Notes: generated by a model from the letters alone, not told the origin. 64,000 nt of DNA from Burkholderiales bacterium (GCA_019744975.1 JAIETP010000025.1:62001-126000); one strand, 5' to 3'. Positions 16,934 through 25,443 are shown, counted from the first letter of the stretch. Numbers and translations: made by a program.

Positions 16934-17199
16934 GGGTCTGTTAACTATCATTTCGTGAGATGCGTTGTAGCCAAAATCGTCAGTGGCAAGGCGCTTGCTG
17001 TAGCACATATAAGTATATGTGCAAGGCAAGCAACGCAGCCAGTGGCGATTTTGGCCTCAACCCGAAGGGACGGGACGATTTGGCCCCAGTGCGTTGTCGC
17101 GCCTTCGCTTGTTTGCCAATGGGCAAACCGCGCTCGACGCTCCTAGCCCTGAGGCCAAATCGTCGCCGTCGCACTCATGAAATGATAGTTAACAGACCC
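16934..17199. mobile_element. 266-bp MITE with IS5-like ends
   Basis: The element is bounded by inverted repeats GGGTCTGTTAACTATCATTT, which match for 24 bases before one substitution and one indel. It encodes no protein. The interior is full of secondary structure: GCCAAAATCG and CGATTTTGGC arms, the palindrome CACATATAAGTATATGTG, and GACGATTTGGCC with GGCCAAATCGTC. The outer GGGTCTGTTAAC equals the right end of the IS element at 38349-39174, so a related transposase may mobilise it. No clear target duplication was seen (CTG on the left, CTC on the right). Confidence 0.85.
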
Positions 17200-17296
17200 C
17201 TCGCAAACCCAGATGCGGTGGCTGTGCGGGATGTGTCACAATCGCCCTCTGTTTTTAACGGCGACAATCAAGTTACAACAATGAGGGGATCACGGT

Positions 17297-18070
17297 ATGG
17301 AACTCGGATTAAAAGGCAAAGTGGCGGCAGTGACCGGCGGTACCGAAGGCATCGGCGAAGCGACCGTGCGGCGCCTGGTTGCTGAAGGTGTCAAGGTTGC
17401 GTTCTGCGCGCGCCGCAAGGAGCTGATTGACGCTTTCGCTGCCGAACTGAAAAAACAGGGCGGTGATGTGCTGGGCGTGGTGGCCGATGCCTCCAAGGAA
17501 GGTGACATGGAGCGTTTCATCGACGAGACCGCGAAACACTTCGGCCGTCTGGATATTGTCGTCAACAACGCCGGCGGCTCGGGTCAACTTGCGTTCGACA
17601 AGGTCGAAGACAATTTCTGGGACCTCGATATTGAAATCAAGGTCATGGCGCAGGTGCGCACCGCGCGTGCGGCCATTCCACACATGAAAAAAGTCGGTGG
17701 CGGCCGCATCATCAGCCTCAACATGGTCGGCGCCAAGCAGCCCGGTGCCGCGATGTTCCCGACCACGGTCAGCCGTGCCGCCGGCCTCGCGCTGTCCAAG
17801 GGCCTGTCCAAGGAACTGGCTGCCGACAACATCCTGGTCAACGTCGTTGCGGTCGGCAAGATCAAGTCGAAGCAGCAGGAGCGCGGTGCGGAGCGCAACA
17901 AAAAAACCGTTGAGCAGCATTATGCGGACACCGGCAAGACCGTGCCGCTGAAACGCATGGGTGAATCGGCGGAGGTCGCCAATGTGATCGCCTTCCTCGC
18001 CTCCGACGCCGCGAGTTATGTCACGGGTTGCTGCATCAACGTCGATGGCGGCCTGTCCGGCGTACTCTGA
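17297..18070 (+). CDS. SDR-family protein with altered catalytic residues
   Basis: The 257-residue protein has the SDR cofactor motif TGGTEGIGEA (residues 13-22), NNAGG at 90-94 and the usual C-terminal GCCINVDGG, so the fold and NAD(P) site are intact. At the catalytic stretch it reads FPTTVSRAAGLAL where canonical enzymes have YxxSK. The Tyr and Lys thus appear replaced by Thr156 and Arg160, while Ser140 is kept. It may use a different chemistry or be a non-canonical subfamily. AGGGG lies upstream of the ATG. The MITE ends 97 bases before it. Confidence 0.88.
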   Translation: MELGLKGKVAAVTGGTEGIGEATVRRLVAEGVKVAFCARRKELIDAFAAELKKQGGDVLGVVADASKEGDMERFIDETAKHFGRLDIVVNNAGGSGQLAFDKVEDNFWDLDIEIKVMAQVRTARAAIPHMKKVGGGRIISLNMVGAKQPGAAMFPTTVSRAAGLALSKGLSKELAADNILVNVVAVGKIKSKQQERGAERNKKTVEQHYADTGKTVPLKRMGESAEVANVIAFLASDAASYVTGCCINVDGGLSGVL

Positions 18071-18086
18071 TCTGATGGTTCCGGCC

Positions 18087-18110
18087 GGCGGGGCAATCCC
18101 GCCTGCTTTT
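18087..18110 (+). terminator. probable terminator after the SDR gene
   Basis: GGCGGG and CCCGCC form a hairpin with a five-base loop, followed shortly by TTTT. The T run is short, so termination may be partial. Confidence 0.5.
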
Positions 18111-18124
18111 CTGAAAGTCCCCGT

Positions 18125-19432
18125 TTGAGTACGGTTGTGTTCCGCGGCAAACTCGCGGCCTGGTGTTACGTCGCGGTGGTCATCCTGGTCGTGGCCGCAG
18201 TCGGGCTGCCGGCCTACCCGGCGTGGCTCACCGGTGTCATGGCCTGGGCGGCCTGCCTGCTGTTGCTGCCGCGTTTGCCGCGCCACCAGTTGTTGATGGT
18301 GCTGGCGCTGGCCGGGCTCGGGGCGCTGGGCATCGCTTTCGGCATGGCGCGCGGCAGCGACGGCCTGATCACCATGGCGCTGACACAGAACGTGCCGCTG
18401 GCCGGCATGCTGATCGCGGTGTCTTTCCTGCAGTTGATCGCGGTTGGCCGAACGGCCGACGCAGAACCCCTGGAGCAGGGCCGCGGCGCGCTGTTCAAAA
18501 CCATGATCGGCGTACACCTGTTCGGCGCGGTGATCAATTATTCCGCGGTGGCGATTTTCGCTGATCGCCTTAGTGCGCGCACCCGGTTGACCATGGAGCA
18601 GGCGATGGGTCTGTCGCAGGCCTTCATCGTCGGTTCCATCTGGTCGCCGTTTTACGGCGCGATGGCGGCGGCGCTGACCTCGGCGCCCGAAGCCAGCCTG
18701 ACACAGCTGATTTTCTGGGGCATCCCCGTTTCCGCGACCGGCATCGTGGTCACCTGGTTTACGCTGACCTCAAAACGCCACGGCGGTGCGGAAAATTTTG
18801 TTGGTTATCCGCTGCACCTCGAAGCGCTGTGGGTACCCGCGGTGCTGGCCGTCAGTGTACTGCTGGTGCACGAATGGCAGCCGCGCTGGTCGGTGATGGC
18901 GATCATCGCCGCCATGGCGTCCCTGGTGACCGTCGTGACGCTGTTGGTTCGCAGCGGCGCTCAGGCCGGCGCCACACTGCTGCGCCATGTCCACACCCGC
19001 CTGCCCGGCATGAACGGCGAACTGACCTTGTTCCTCGCCGCCGGCATATTGTCGGCGGGCATGAACGGCACCATCGATGCGCTGGACCTCGGGCTGCCGT
19101 TTGCGCAGTTCGGCGCCTTCGAAGCGAGCATTGTGCTGATTGTGATGAACGTCTGCGCCTGGCTTGGATTACATCCGATCGTCCTGGTATCCGTGCTGGG
19201 CCCATGGCTGCTGCCGCTGCAGCCCGACCAGACACTGCTGGCGATGGCCTTCCTGATGAGCTGGGGTGTGGGGCTGACCGCTTGTCCGATGTCGAACACC
19301 ATGCTGGGGATGGCGGGGCGTTACGGACTGCCGTTCGGGAAGTTGCTGGCGTTGAACCGGCGTTACAGCATCAAGATGACGGTGGTGGGGATTGCGGTGT
19401 TGTACTTGTATGGCGCGGTTAAGGGCACCTAG
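18125..19432 (+). CDS. polytopic inner-membrane protein, probable ion or solute transporter
   Basis: The 435-residue product is hydrophobic throughout, with roughly eleven to twelve helices. Conserved-looking polar breaks (GSIWSPFYGAMAAAL and LTACPMSNTMLGMAGRYGLP) occur at similar positions in its two halves. This suggests an inverted-repeat secondary carrier of the ion-transporter type. No specific family could be named. The start is TTG 18125. It is followed by a 24-bp inverted repeat and then the convergent toxin-antitoxin genes. Confidence 0.7.
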   Translation: MSTVVFRGKLAAWCYVAVVILVVAAVGLPAYPAWLTGVMAWAACLLLLPRLPRHQLLMVLALAGLGALGIAFGMARGSDGLITMALTQNVPLAGMLIAVSFLQLIAVGRTADAEPLEQGRGALFKTMIGVHLFGAVINYSAVAIFADRLSARTRLTMEQAMGLSQAFIVGSIWSPFYGAMAAALTSAPEASLTQLIFWGIPVSATGIVVTWFTLTSKRHGGAENFVGYPLHLEALWVPAVLAVSVLLVHEWQPRWSVMAIIAAMASLVTVVTLLVRSGAQAGATLLRHVHTRLPGMNGELTLFLAAGILSAGMNGTIDALDLGLPFAQFGAFEASIVLIVMNVCAWLGLHPIVLVSVLGPWLLPLQPDQTLLAMAFLMSWGVGLTACPMSNTMLGMAGRYGLPFGKLLALNRRYSIKMTVVGIAVLYLYGAVKGT

Positions 19433-19450
19433 TTTTTTGTGATGAGTAGA

Positions 19451-19524
19451 GTGGGCAAAGCGTAGCGTGCCCACTAGGTGTCTAACGAGACAGTGTTTTC
19501 GTGGGCACGCTACGCTTTGCCCAC
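19451..19524. repeat. perfect 24-bp inverted repeat (TGGGCACGCTACGC type)
   Basis: The arms 19451-19474 and 19501-19524 are exact complements and contain GTGGGCAAAGCGTAGCG. The loop is 26 bases. This unit is found dispersed between genes in many beta- and gammaproteobacteria. Here it may also act as a bidirectional terminator between convergent genes. Confidence 0.9.
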
Positions 19525-19535
19525 CTTACGTTTGC

Positions 19536-19808
19536 TCAGGCCACCGCCAGCAGTGCCCGCGGATTCCTGTCGGCAATCATCAGCAGGGTTTTTGCGGCAC
19601 CCGAGGGCGCACGGCGGCCTTGCTCCCATTCCTGCAGGGTGCGCGGGGATACGCCGAGCAACTCGGCAAAGCGGGACTGTGAAAGCCCCGTTTTTTCCCG
19701 GATTTTGGAGACAGAGGGGAGGGTGCGGACGCGCCCGTGTTCGCCGCGTTTGATCTCGCGGATGCCTTCGAGGATTTCCAGTCCTATGTTGCGCTTAGTT
19801 TTCGGCAT
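19536..19808 (-). CDS. HigA/NadS-like antitoxin
   Basis: The 90-residue protein ends in a helix-turn-helix domain (GLSQSRFAELLGVSPRTLQE, then WEQGRRAPSGAAKTLL) typical of antitoxins of the NadS/HigA kind. The start MPKTKRNIGL was preferred to an upstream in-frame codon because it gives the usual family N-terminus. It overlaps the end of the toxin gene by 14 bases, so the toxin comes first, as in higBA loci. It should bind the toxin and the operator at 20121-20150. Confidence 0.9.
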   Translation of the reverse strand: MPKTKRNIGLEILEGIREIKRGEHGRVRTLPSVSKIREKTGLSQSRFAELLGVSPRTLQEWEQGRRAPSGAAKTLLMIADRNPRALLAVA

Positions 19809-20112
19809 CGATTTCTTCCTTGATCTGTTTGAGGATATGCCCTGGTATCGAGTCGGTTTCATTCTTGGCGTACATCGTGAGCAGCCATACCTGTTCCCGG
19901 CGCAGCCTCAGGTAATAGATGATGCGTACACCGCCGCGTTTGCCGCGCCCGGGCGCACCCCAACGCATTTTCCTGACGCCGCCGGAGCCGACCACCAGAT
20001 CACCCGTTTCCGGGTTGGCGGCCAGATGCTGCTCCAGTTCCGCCAGATCGTCGTCCGAATAACGTTCGCTGAACAGGCGCGAGAACAGCTTGGTCTGGAT
20101 GAACGTGAACAT
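19795..20112 (-). CDS. RelE/HigB-like toxin
   Basis: The 105-residue basic protein has the RelE/ParE-type core. KMRWGAPGRGKRGGVRIIYY and LLTMYAKNETDS match HigB-type mRNA interferases encoded beside NadS antitoxins, which cut mRNA on the ribosome. It is the first gene of the pair and is preceded by a double palindrome that looks like the autoregulatory operator. No sign of disruption is visible. Confidence 0.9.
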   Translation of the reverse strand: MFTFIQTKLFSRLFSERYSDDDLAELEQHLAANPETGDLVVGSGGVRKMRWGAPGRGKRGGVRIIYYLRLRREQVWLLTMYAKNETDSIPGHILKQIKEEIDAEN

Positions 20113-20120
20113 GCCGGATT

Positions 20121-20150
20121 ATACGTCAGAGACGTATTACGTCAATGACG
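20121..20150 (-). promoter_or_regulatory. candidate toxin-antitoxin operator
   Basis: Two dyads sit just upstream of the toxin start: ATACGTCAGAGACGTAT (perfect seven-base arms) and CGTCAATGACG (perfect five-base arms). The half-site ACGTC is shared. Such paired palindromes are where antitoxins usually bind. Confidence 0.7.
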
Positions 20151-20183
20151 GATCATGATGGGGTGCGCATCGAGAAATCGTAG

Positions 20184-20210
20184 CCCGTAAGTAGCGTAGC
20201 GGATTACGGG
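20184..20210. repeat. short REP-like palindrome
   Basis: CCCGTAA and TTACGGG flank GTAGCGTAGCGGA. The unit resembles dispersed intergenic repeats containing GTAGCGTAGCGG that are common in proteobacteria. Confidence 0.65.
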
Positions 20211-20248
20211 TGCATGCTTCCCTACATTTTCGGGGCTCTAATCAGTCA

Positions 20249-20281
20249 TTATTAAGTATTTGTTTTAATTGATATTTTATC
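20249..20281 (-). repeat. AT-rich dispersed element, copy 5
   Basis: On the minus strand it reads AAAATATCAATTAAAACAAA followed by TACTTAATAA. It begins five bases past the stop of the aminotransferase gene. Confidence 0.75.
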
Positions 20282-20286
20282 TGGTG

Positions 20287-21444
20287 CTATAGCCTGCTGA
20301 GTATCTCCGCACCCTTGGCCAAGGTCTGCTCCGACTTGGCAAAACAAAACCGCAGCACCCGATGCGCCGGCGCCTGACGATAAAACACCGACACCGGGAT
20401 GGATGCAACGCCATGTTCTTTGGTCAGCCGTACCGCAAGCTCGGTGTCCTTCTCTTCACTGATCGCCTCATAAGACAGATTCTGGAAAAACGTTCCGCGC
20501 GAGGGCAGGGGTTTGAAACGTGAGCCTTTGAGGCCGTTGAGGAAAAAATCGCGTTTTTTCTGGTAGAAGGCCGCGAGCTGCAGATAGGCGTCTTTGTTCT
20601 GCATGTATTCAGCGAACACATATTGCAGCGGGCCGTTGGCGACGAAGGCGTTGAACTGGTGCACTTTGCGGAATTCGTTCATCAGTTCGCGCGGTGCGGC
20701 GATGTAACCCATTTTCCAGCCGGTGACGCTGTAGGTCTTGCCGAAGGACGACACCAGGAAGCTGCGTTCGGCAAGACCGGGGAAACGCGCGACACTTTGG
20801 TGCTGGTGGCCGTCGAAGACTATGTGTTCATAGACTTCGTCGCTGATCACCGCGATGTCGGTTTTTTTCAACAAGCCTTCCAGCAAGCGCAGGTCTTCAG
20901 CCGACAGCACCGTCGCCGTCGGATTGTGCGGGGTATTGATGATCATCAACTTGGTGCGTGGGGTAATCGCGGCCTGCACCGCCTGCCAGTCGATGCTGTA
21001 GTCGGGATAACGCAGTTGCACGTACACCGGTATGCCGCCATGCACTTCGACCGCGGGGCCGTAACTGTCGTAGGTGGGTTCAAACAGGATCACTTCGTCG
21101 CCGGGGCGGATCAGCGCGGCCACCGCGGTGTAGATCGCGTAGGTGGCGCCGGGCACGATGGTGACTTCCTGTTCCGGGTCGTAGGCGGTGCCGTAGAGTG
21201 ACGCGATTTTTTCCGCGACGGCTTCACGCAGCGGGGCGATACCGGCCATCGGCGGATACTGATTGACGCCGGCGTTGAAATGTTTGGTCACCAGTGCACG
21301 CAGTTCCGGCGCGCAGTCAAAATCCGGAAAACCCTGCGACAGGTTGATTGCCTGGTGTTCGGCGGCGAGGCGCGACATCACCGTGAATATGGTGGTGCCG
21401 ACGTGGGGGAGTTTGGAGTCCAGGCGTCCGGTATGGGAAGGCAT
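20287..21444 (-). CDS. PLP-dependent aminotransferase, YbdL-like
   Basis: This 385-residue fold-type I aminotransferase has the PLP-Lys motif SSFGKTYSVTGWKMGY, NTPHNPTATV for cofactor binding and the closing Arg in HRVLRFCFAK. The N-terminus INLSQGFPDFDCAPEL is characteristic of the methionine/kynurenine aminotransferase (YbdL, KAT) group. It probably transaminates methionine or aromatic amino acids in the cytoplasm. It follows the DUF6279 lipoprotein gene closely on the same strand. Confidence 0.92.
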   Translation of the reverse strand: MPSHTGRLDSKLPHVGTTIFTVMSRLAAEHQAINLSQGFPDFDCAPELRALVTKHFNAGVNQYPPMAGIAPLREAVAEKIASLYGTAYDPEQEVTIVPGATYAIYTAVAALIRPGDEVILFEPTYDSYGPAVEVHGGIPVYVQLRYPDYSIDWQAVQAAITPRTKLMIINTPHNPTATVLSAEDLRLLEGLLKKTDIAVISDEVYEHIVFDGHQHQSVARFPGLAERSFLVSSFGKTYSVTGWKMGYIAAPRELMNEFRKVHQFNAFVANGPLQYVFAEYMQNKDAYLQLAAFYQKKRDFFLNGLKGSRFKPLPSRGTFFQNLSYEAISEEKDTELAVRLTKEHGVASIPVSVFYRQAPAHRVLRFCFAKSEQTLAKGAEILSRL

Positions 21445-21461
21445 CGCGGGAAACGGGGATT

Positions 21462-22373
21462 TCAGCAGGCAGACATTTTAGCGCAGTCGGCTTTGGCCAC
21501 CGCCTGTCCCTCGCCGGCCAGCGCGATGAAATCCTCCGAGTAGTTCTGCAGCCGGCGCAGCAGGTGGGATCGCTGCGCCGGGGTCAGCATGCCGTCGACC
21601 GTGGCATAAAACTCCGCGCGTTTTCGCCAGGAATCTTCAAAGGCCCGCGCCAGCGCGGCTGGACGGTTCTGCTCCCAGTTCGCCAGCCAGTCGCGCAGCC
21701 GCGCAGCGAACACCTTGCGCTCAGCCCCCCGTGTTTCGAGCAATGCGAGGAATTCGCGCTGGCGGCGCTGGCGGTCTTCATGGCGCAGGCGGTCGGTCAG
21801 CGGTACTTCGCGCAGCAGTTCGCGGATGCGTTGTTGCTGGGCATCGGACAGGGCGCCGACCCAGTCGCCGAGTTGCGACAACGTGCGCCGGTTCTGCGCC
21901 TGGTGCCGGTTCTCCACAGACTCGTTGCTGCGGTTCTCGCTGAGGAACTTGCGGTTGGCCTTGTCCATCTGCTGGCGGAACACTTCAATCTGCTCCGGGG
22001 TCAGCGTAGCCAGCAAGTCCGCCGCATCGGCGGCGCTGTGTACGGCGATGCGCGCATATCGTTGTTTTAATCCATCCACCAGCCATAACATATCGTCCTC
22101 GCGCAGACCGCGTTTGGCGCGGGACTGGAAGTCGGCGAGGAATTTTGCGTATTCGGTCAGCTGGGTCTGGCGATGCCAGTCGTGCAGGCGGTCAAAACGC
22201 TGCGCGAACAGGGTGCGTTGATCGCTGTTGAGGTCAAAGTAGTCATGCGCCATCCATTCGGCGACGGAGTCAAAATGGCCGTAACCGACGCGCACCATGC
22301 TGCAGCCGCTGCCGAGCAGCAGGAGCAGTGTGAGCAGCAGGACGCGGGTCAGCGGATGTCGTGTCGGTGTCAT
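21462..22373 (-). CDS. DUF6279-type lipoprotein
   Basis: The 303-residue protein has a lipoprotein signal ending LLGSGC, so it should be anchored to an envelope membrane through Cys24. The mature part is almost wholly helical and highly charged, with FDSVAEWMAHDYFDLNSDQR near its start, the pattern of DUF6279 lipoproteins. The function is unknown. It stands upstream of the aminotransferase gene with 17 bases between them. Confidence 0.82.
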   Translation of the reverse strand: MTPTRHPLTRVLLLTLLLLLGSGCSMVRVGYGHFDSVAEWMAHDYFDLNSDQRTLFAQRFDRLHDWHRQTQLTEYAKFLADFQSRAKRGLREDDMLWLVDGLKQRYARIAVHSAADAADLLATLTPEQIEVFRQQMDKANRKFLSENRSNESVENRHQAQNRRTLSQLGDWVGALSDAQQQRIRELLREVPLTDRLRHEDRQRRQREFLALLETRGAERKVFAARLRDWLANWEQNRPAALARAFEDSWRKRAEFYATVDGMLTPAQRSHLLRRLQNYSEDFIALAGEGQAVAKADCAKMSAC

Positions 22374-22401
22374 GGCGTGGTCAACAAGGGCATGGTCAAA
22401 A

Positions 22402-22425
22402 AAACGGGGCCCTCAGGCCCCGTTT
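22402..22425 (-). terminator. terminator of the GlcG/HbpS-like gene
   Basis: AAACGGGGCC and GGCCCCGTTT pair perfectly over ten bases with the loop CTCA, and a T run follows on the minus strand. It lies 18 bases past the stop of the HbpS-like gene. Confidence 0.9.
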
Positions 22426-22442
22426 ATAACATCAGTTGAAAA

Positions 22443-22928
22443 TTACTTCAGGCCGGCCATGGCGCATTGCTCATCCTGATCGCCGGTGACGCCGCTGACG
22501 CCGACGCCGCCAATCACCTTGCCGTCAGCCATGATCGGGAGGCCGCCCGGAGAGGCTATAACGCCGGGAAGTGTCATCACGGCCGGGCCGGTCTTGGCAA
22601 TGGTGTCGACCCATGCGCGGGTCGAGCGGCGATACATCGCGCCGTTGCGTGCTTTACCGATGGCGATATCCAGACTGGCGGTCTGGGTGTTGTCCATGCG
22701 TTCAAAGTAGATAAGGCCGCCGTTGTTATCGACGACCGCGACGGCCACATTCCATTTGTTGGCCTGACATTCGGCGAGTACGCCGGCAGCAAGCCTTTTG
22801 GCGGCGGCGATATTGATGGTGGTGCCATAGTCCGGCCGTGCCTGGGCGGCGGCCGTGTTGCTGACCAGCGCAAAACATGAGACCGTCATCAGCTGCAGTA
22901 GTGTTTTTGTTGCCGACTGTGTTGACAT
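22443..22928 (-). CDS. exported GlcG/HbpS-family protein
   Basis: The start MSTQSATK gives a 161-residue protein with a Sec signal cleaved after AAAQA. The mature domain has the GlcG/HbpS signature VAVVDNNGGLIYFERMDNTQ, then PGVIASPGGLPI and GGVGVSGVTGDQDEQCA. Family members bind heme or small ligands; here the protein should be periplasmic. It ends at a clear terminator and is preceded by AGGGAG, so it is probably transcribed alone. Confidence 0.9.
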   Translation of the reverse strand: MSTQSATKTLLQLMTVSCFALVSNTAAAQARPDYGTTINIAAAKRLAAGVLAECQANKWNVAVAVVDNNGGLIYFERMDNTQTASLDIAIGKARNGAMYRRSTRAWVDTIAKTGPAVMTLPGVIASPGGLPIMADGKVIGGVGVSGVTGDQDEQCAMAGLK

Positions 22929-22995
22929 GACTTCTCCCTGGTGAGTGATTGATAAAGCGCGACCACGATACGCCGCGCCCATATCAATCGCAAAC

Positions 22996-23943
22996 TTAAA
23001 GTGCGGAGAAATAATCCGTCATGCGTTTGCGCAGTGCCGCATCGGGCAGCCGGCCGGTGCAGGCGCCCATGTTGTCCTCGATGTGCCGGACATAGCGGGT
23101 TCCCGGTATTGCGCATGTCACGGCCGTGTGACTGATGATCCATTTCAGGAAAAACTGGCCCCAGCTGTTGCAGTCAAAATCCGCGCACCAGGGCGGCAGC
23201 GGTTTGCCTTTGACCCTGGCGAACAGGCTGGCCTGCGAAAACGGCCGGTTGATCAATGTTGCAGTGCCGGAATCGGCGCAGGCCGGCAGCAACCTGGTTT
23301 CGGCTTCCGGTTCATCCAGCGAATAGTTGAACTGCACAAAATCGAAATCGCCGCTGCGCACCAGCCGTTCCAGCTCGGCATGTGAACCGGCGGTGTAATG
23401 GGTGATGCCGAGGTAACGGATGCGTCCGGATTTTTTCCAGTCACGCAGCACCGGCAGGTGGGTTTTGAGGTCGAGCAGGTTGTGCACCTGCATCAGGTCG
23501 ATGCTTTTGGTCTGCAGCAGGCGCATCGACTCTTCCATCTGCCGGATGCCTTCGCTGCGGCCGCTGGTCCAGACCTTGGTGGCGAGAAACAGCGACTTGT
23601 GCGCCTTCAGCGCGGTGGCGAGTGTGCCGACCGCCGCTTCGGCATGGCCGTACATTGGCGAGGAGTCGATGACCTTGCCGCCGAGTTCGATAAAGCGGCG
23701 CAGCACGGCCTGCAGTTCGGATTCGGCCAGGCGGTCGCGCGGAATGTCGAAGGCCTGGTAAGTGCCGAGGCCGATGGCGGGCAGGCGTTCGCCGCTGCGC
23801 GGGATCGGCCGCGTGATCAAACCAGCGGGTGCGGCGGCAGCGCGGACGTCAGGCATGGTCAGCAGCAGTGCAGCCGCAGCCTGCAGTGCCAGGCGGCGTT
23901 GCGGATTCGGTGGAGATTTGTCCATGACGATTGACCATTTCAT
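22996..23943 (-). CDS. exported aldo/keto reductase
   Basis: The 315-residue protein carries an N-terminal NPQRRLALQAAAALLL segment that looks like a twin-arginine or Sec export signal. The barrel follows, with Asp and Tyr in DSSPMYGHAE, Lys in LATKV and His in LMQVHNL, the usual AKR tetrad. The start overlaps the stop of the lipoprotein gene as ATGA, which supports ATG 23943 over the internal ATG at 23925. A paralogue lies at 25449-26402. The substrate is not known. Confidence 0.88.
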   Translation of the reverse strand: MKWSIVMDKSPPNPQRRLALQAAAALLLTMPDVRAAAAPAGLITRPIPRSGERLPAIGLGTYQAFDIPRDRLAESELQAVLRRFIELGGKVIDSSPMYGHAEAAVGTLATALKAHKSLFLATKVWTSGRSEGIRQMEESMRLLQTKSIDLMQVHNLLDLKTHLPVLRDWKKSGRIRYLGITHYTAGSHAELERLVRSGDFDFVQFNYSLDEPEAETRLLPACADSGTATLINRPFSQASLFARVKGKPLPPWCADFDCNSWGQFFLKWIISHTAVTCAIPGTRYVRHIEDNMGACTGRLPDAALRKRMTDYFSAL

Positions 23944-24272
23944 TCCGGTGGTTTGGGTTGCAGGGTGTAACCGCGTTCAGTCATACATTGCCGGAGCAGG
24001 CTTTGTTCGAGAAAAAACCGTTCGGAATCGGGTTGCCGGTTTTGCACAACGACACTTCTGCCTTGCTGGTCGATGATGACCTGCGGCACCAGCGCCGCTT
24101 GCAGGGGCATGCGTTGCCGCGCTTCGAATTGTGCCTGCGCCATACACTGCGCCTGGTCGCGATCCATATCGTGTTCGCCGCCGCCTGTTTTATGCCATTC
24201 GAGCGTAGTGCACCCGGAACCGGGCAGCAACAGGATTGCAAAGGCGATATGGCGAGCATGTTGAATGAGCAT
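23940..24272 (-). CDS. small lipoprotein of unknown function
   Basis: This is a 110-residue protein with the lipobox LPGSGC (Cys21 acylated). The mature part is polar with DRDQAQCMAQAQFEARQRMP and ends RQCMTERGYTLQ, reminiscent of small envelope lipoproteins with a paired-Cys domain. It overlaps the exported aldo/keto reductase by four bases, so the two are likely to be made together. No specific function can be given. Confidence 0.75.
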   Translation of the reverse strand: MLIQHARHIAFAILLLPGSGCTTLEWHKTGGGEHDMDRDQAQCMAQAQFEARQRMPLQAALVPQVIIDQQGRSVVVQNRQPDSERFFLEQSLLRQCMTERGYTLQPKPPE

Positions 24273-24346
24273 ATTCGTTTAGACTATCAGAACAACACGA
24301 AGTTGCCTTGCGGCGCGTCCTGCGCCGCCATCTGAAAGGGAAAACA

Positions 24347-25366
24347 ATGAAAGTACTGGTGTACGGGGCGGGTGCGATCGGCGGTTATCTGGGTGCGATA
24401 CTGACCGCGGCCGGGGAGGATGTGACGCTGGTGGCGCGTGGCGCGCAGTATGACGCCTTGTCCTCGCGCGGCATCCTGCTCGAAGGCCCGCGCAGCGGAC
24501 GACCCGACCCGATCAAGGTGCGTGTATGCAAACCGGGCGAAGAAAAACCCCCGTACGATGTGATTTTTGTGACACTGAAATCGCAGCAGATCGCGGAAGC
24601 GGCGCGGCATCTGCGCGGCCTGGTGGCCAAGGACGGCGTATTCGTATTTCCGCAGAACGGTATTCCCTGGTGGTATTTCCAGGGCATCGAATCAAAATTC
24701 AGCGGCAAACCATTAAAAACCCTGGATCCGGACGGCGTGCTGATGCGCAGCTTCGAGCCGCGGATGATCATCGGCGGTACCGCGCTGAAACCGGCCGACC
24801 TGGTGGAGCCGGGGCGAATCCGGCTGCCGGATGCCGACACCGATGCGCTGGTCATCGGTGAAATCGACAATTCGATCACGCCGCGCGTACAGGCTATCGC
24901 CGCGATGACCACCCGCGCCGGCTGGAACGGCAAGGTGTCGGACGACGTGCGCAAGGTCAAGTGGACCAAGCTGACCGGCAACGCGGTGTGGAACTCGCTG
25001 GGTGCGATCACCCAGTCGACCGGGCGTGAAGCGGCCGAATTTCCGGGTACAAGGCCGCTGGCGATGGCCTTGATGCGCGAAGTGATTGCGGTGGCGGCGG
25101 CGGTGGGCACCAAGCTCGATGCTGATCCTGAAGCAATCGTCGATGGTGTGGCGAAACGGGTGTCGTTGCCGACTTCAACACTGCAGGATGTGCGCGCCGG
25201 CCGGCCGCTGGAAATGGATGCCATCGTCAACGTCGTGCTCGAACTGGGCGAGATGACGGGGGTGGCAACGCCGTCACTGGCGGTGGTGGCGGCCTGTGTG
25301 AATCTGCTGAATCAGCGCATCAGCGTGGATGGCGTGGCGATACGGACGGTCAAAAGACAGGAGTGA
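24347..25366 (+). CDS. ketopantoate reductase family protein
   Basis: The 339-residue protein opens MKVLVYGAGAIGGYLGAIL with the GxGxxG NADP site. It has the catalytic Lys in KWTKLTGNAVWNSLG and the C-terminal helical domain of the PanE/ApbA family. It is somewhat longer than E. coli PanE, so it may reduce another 2-keto acid rather than make pantoate. The start follows AAAGGG at good distance. The two exported-protein genes are divergent from it. Confidence 0.88.
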   Translation: MKVLVYGAGAIGGYLGAILTAAGEDVTLVARGAQYDALSSRGILLEGPRSGRPDPIKVRVCKPGEEKPPYDVIFVTLKSQQIAEAARHLRGLVAKDGVFVFPQNGIPWWYFQGIESKFSGKPLKTLDPDGVLMRSFEPRMIIGGTALKPADLVEPGRIRLPDADTDALVIGEIDNSITPRVQAIAAMTTRAGWNGKVSDDVRKVKWTKLTGNAVWNSLGAITQSTGREAAEFPGTRPLAMALMREVIAVAAAVGTKLDADPEAIVDGVAKRVSLPTSTLQDVRAGRPLEMDAIVNVVLELGEMTGVATPSLAVVAACVNLLNQRISVDGVAIRTVKRQE

Positions 25367-25443
25367 GGAGTGAGGATTGAGGAATGAGGCGGAACCCCGG
25401 AGTTCCGCGATGCCGCACTCCTCAATCCTCAATCCTCAATCCT
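25360..25443. repeat. hairpin of tandem GAGGATT-type heptamers
   Basis: The left arm (25360-25389) repeats GAGTGAGGAGTGAGGATTGA-like units. The right arm (25413-25443) repeats the complement CTCAATCCTCAATCC. Between them is a small GC hairpin (CGGAAC and GTTCCG). It separates two convergent genes. Confidence 0.85.

Noticed and set aside
16955-17385. Short frames inside the MITE
   Set aside because: They cross palindromes and the element boundary, have no ribosome site and differ from any protein motif; the DNA is better explained by structure.
19451-19524. Possible CRISPR repeat pair
   Set aside because: There are only two units, in inverted rather than direct order, with no further spacers and no cas genes.
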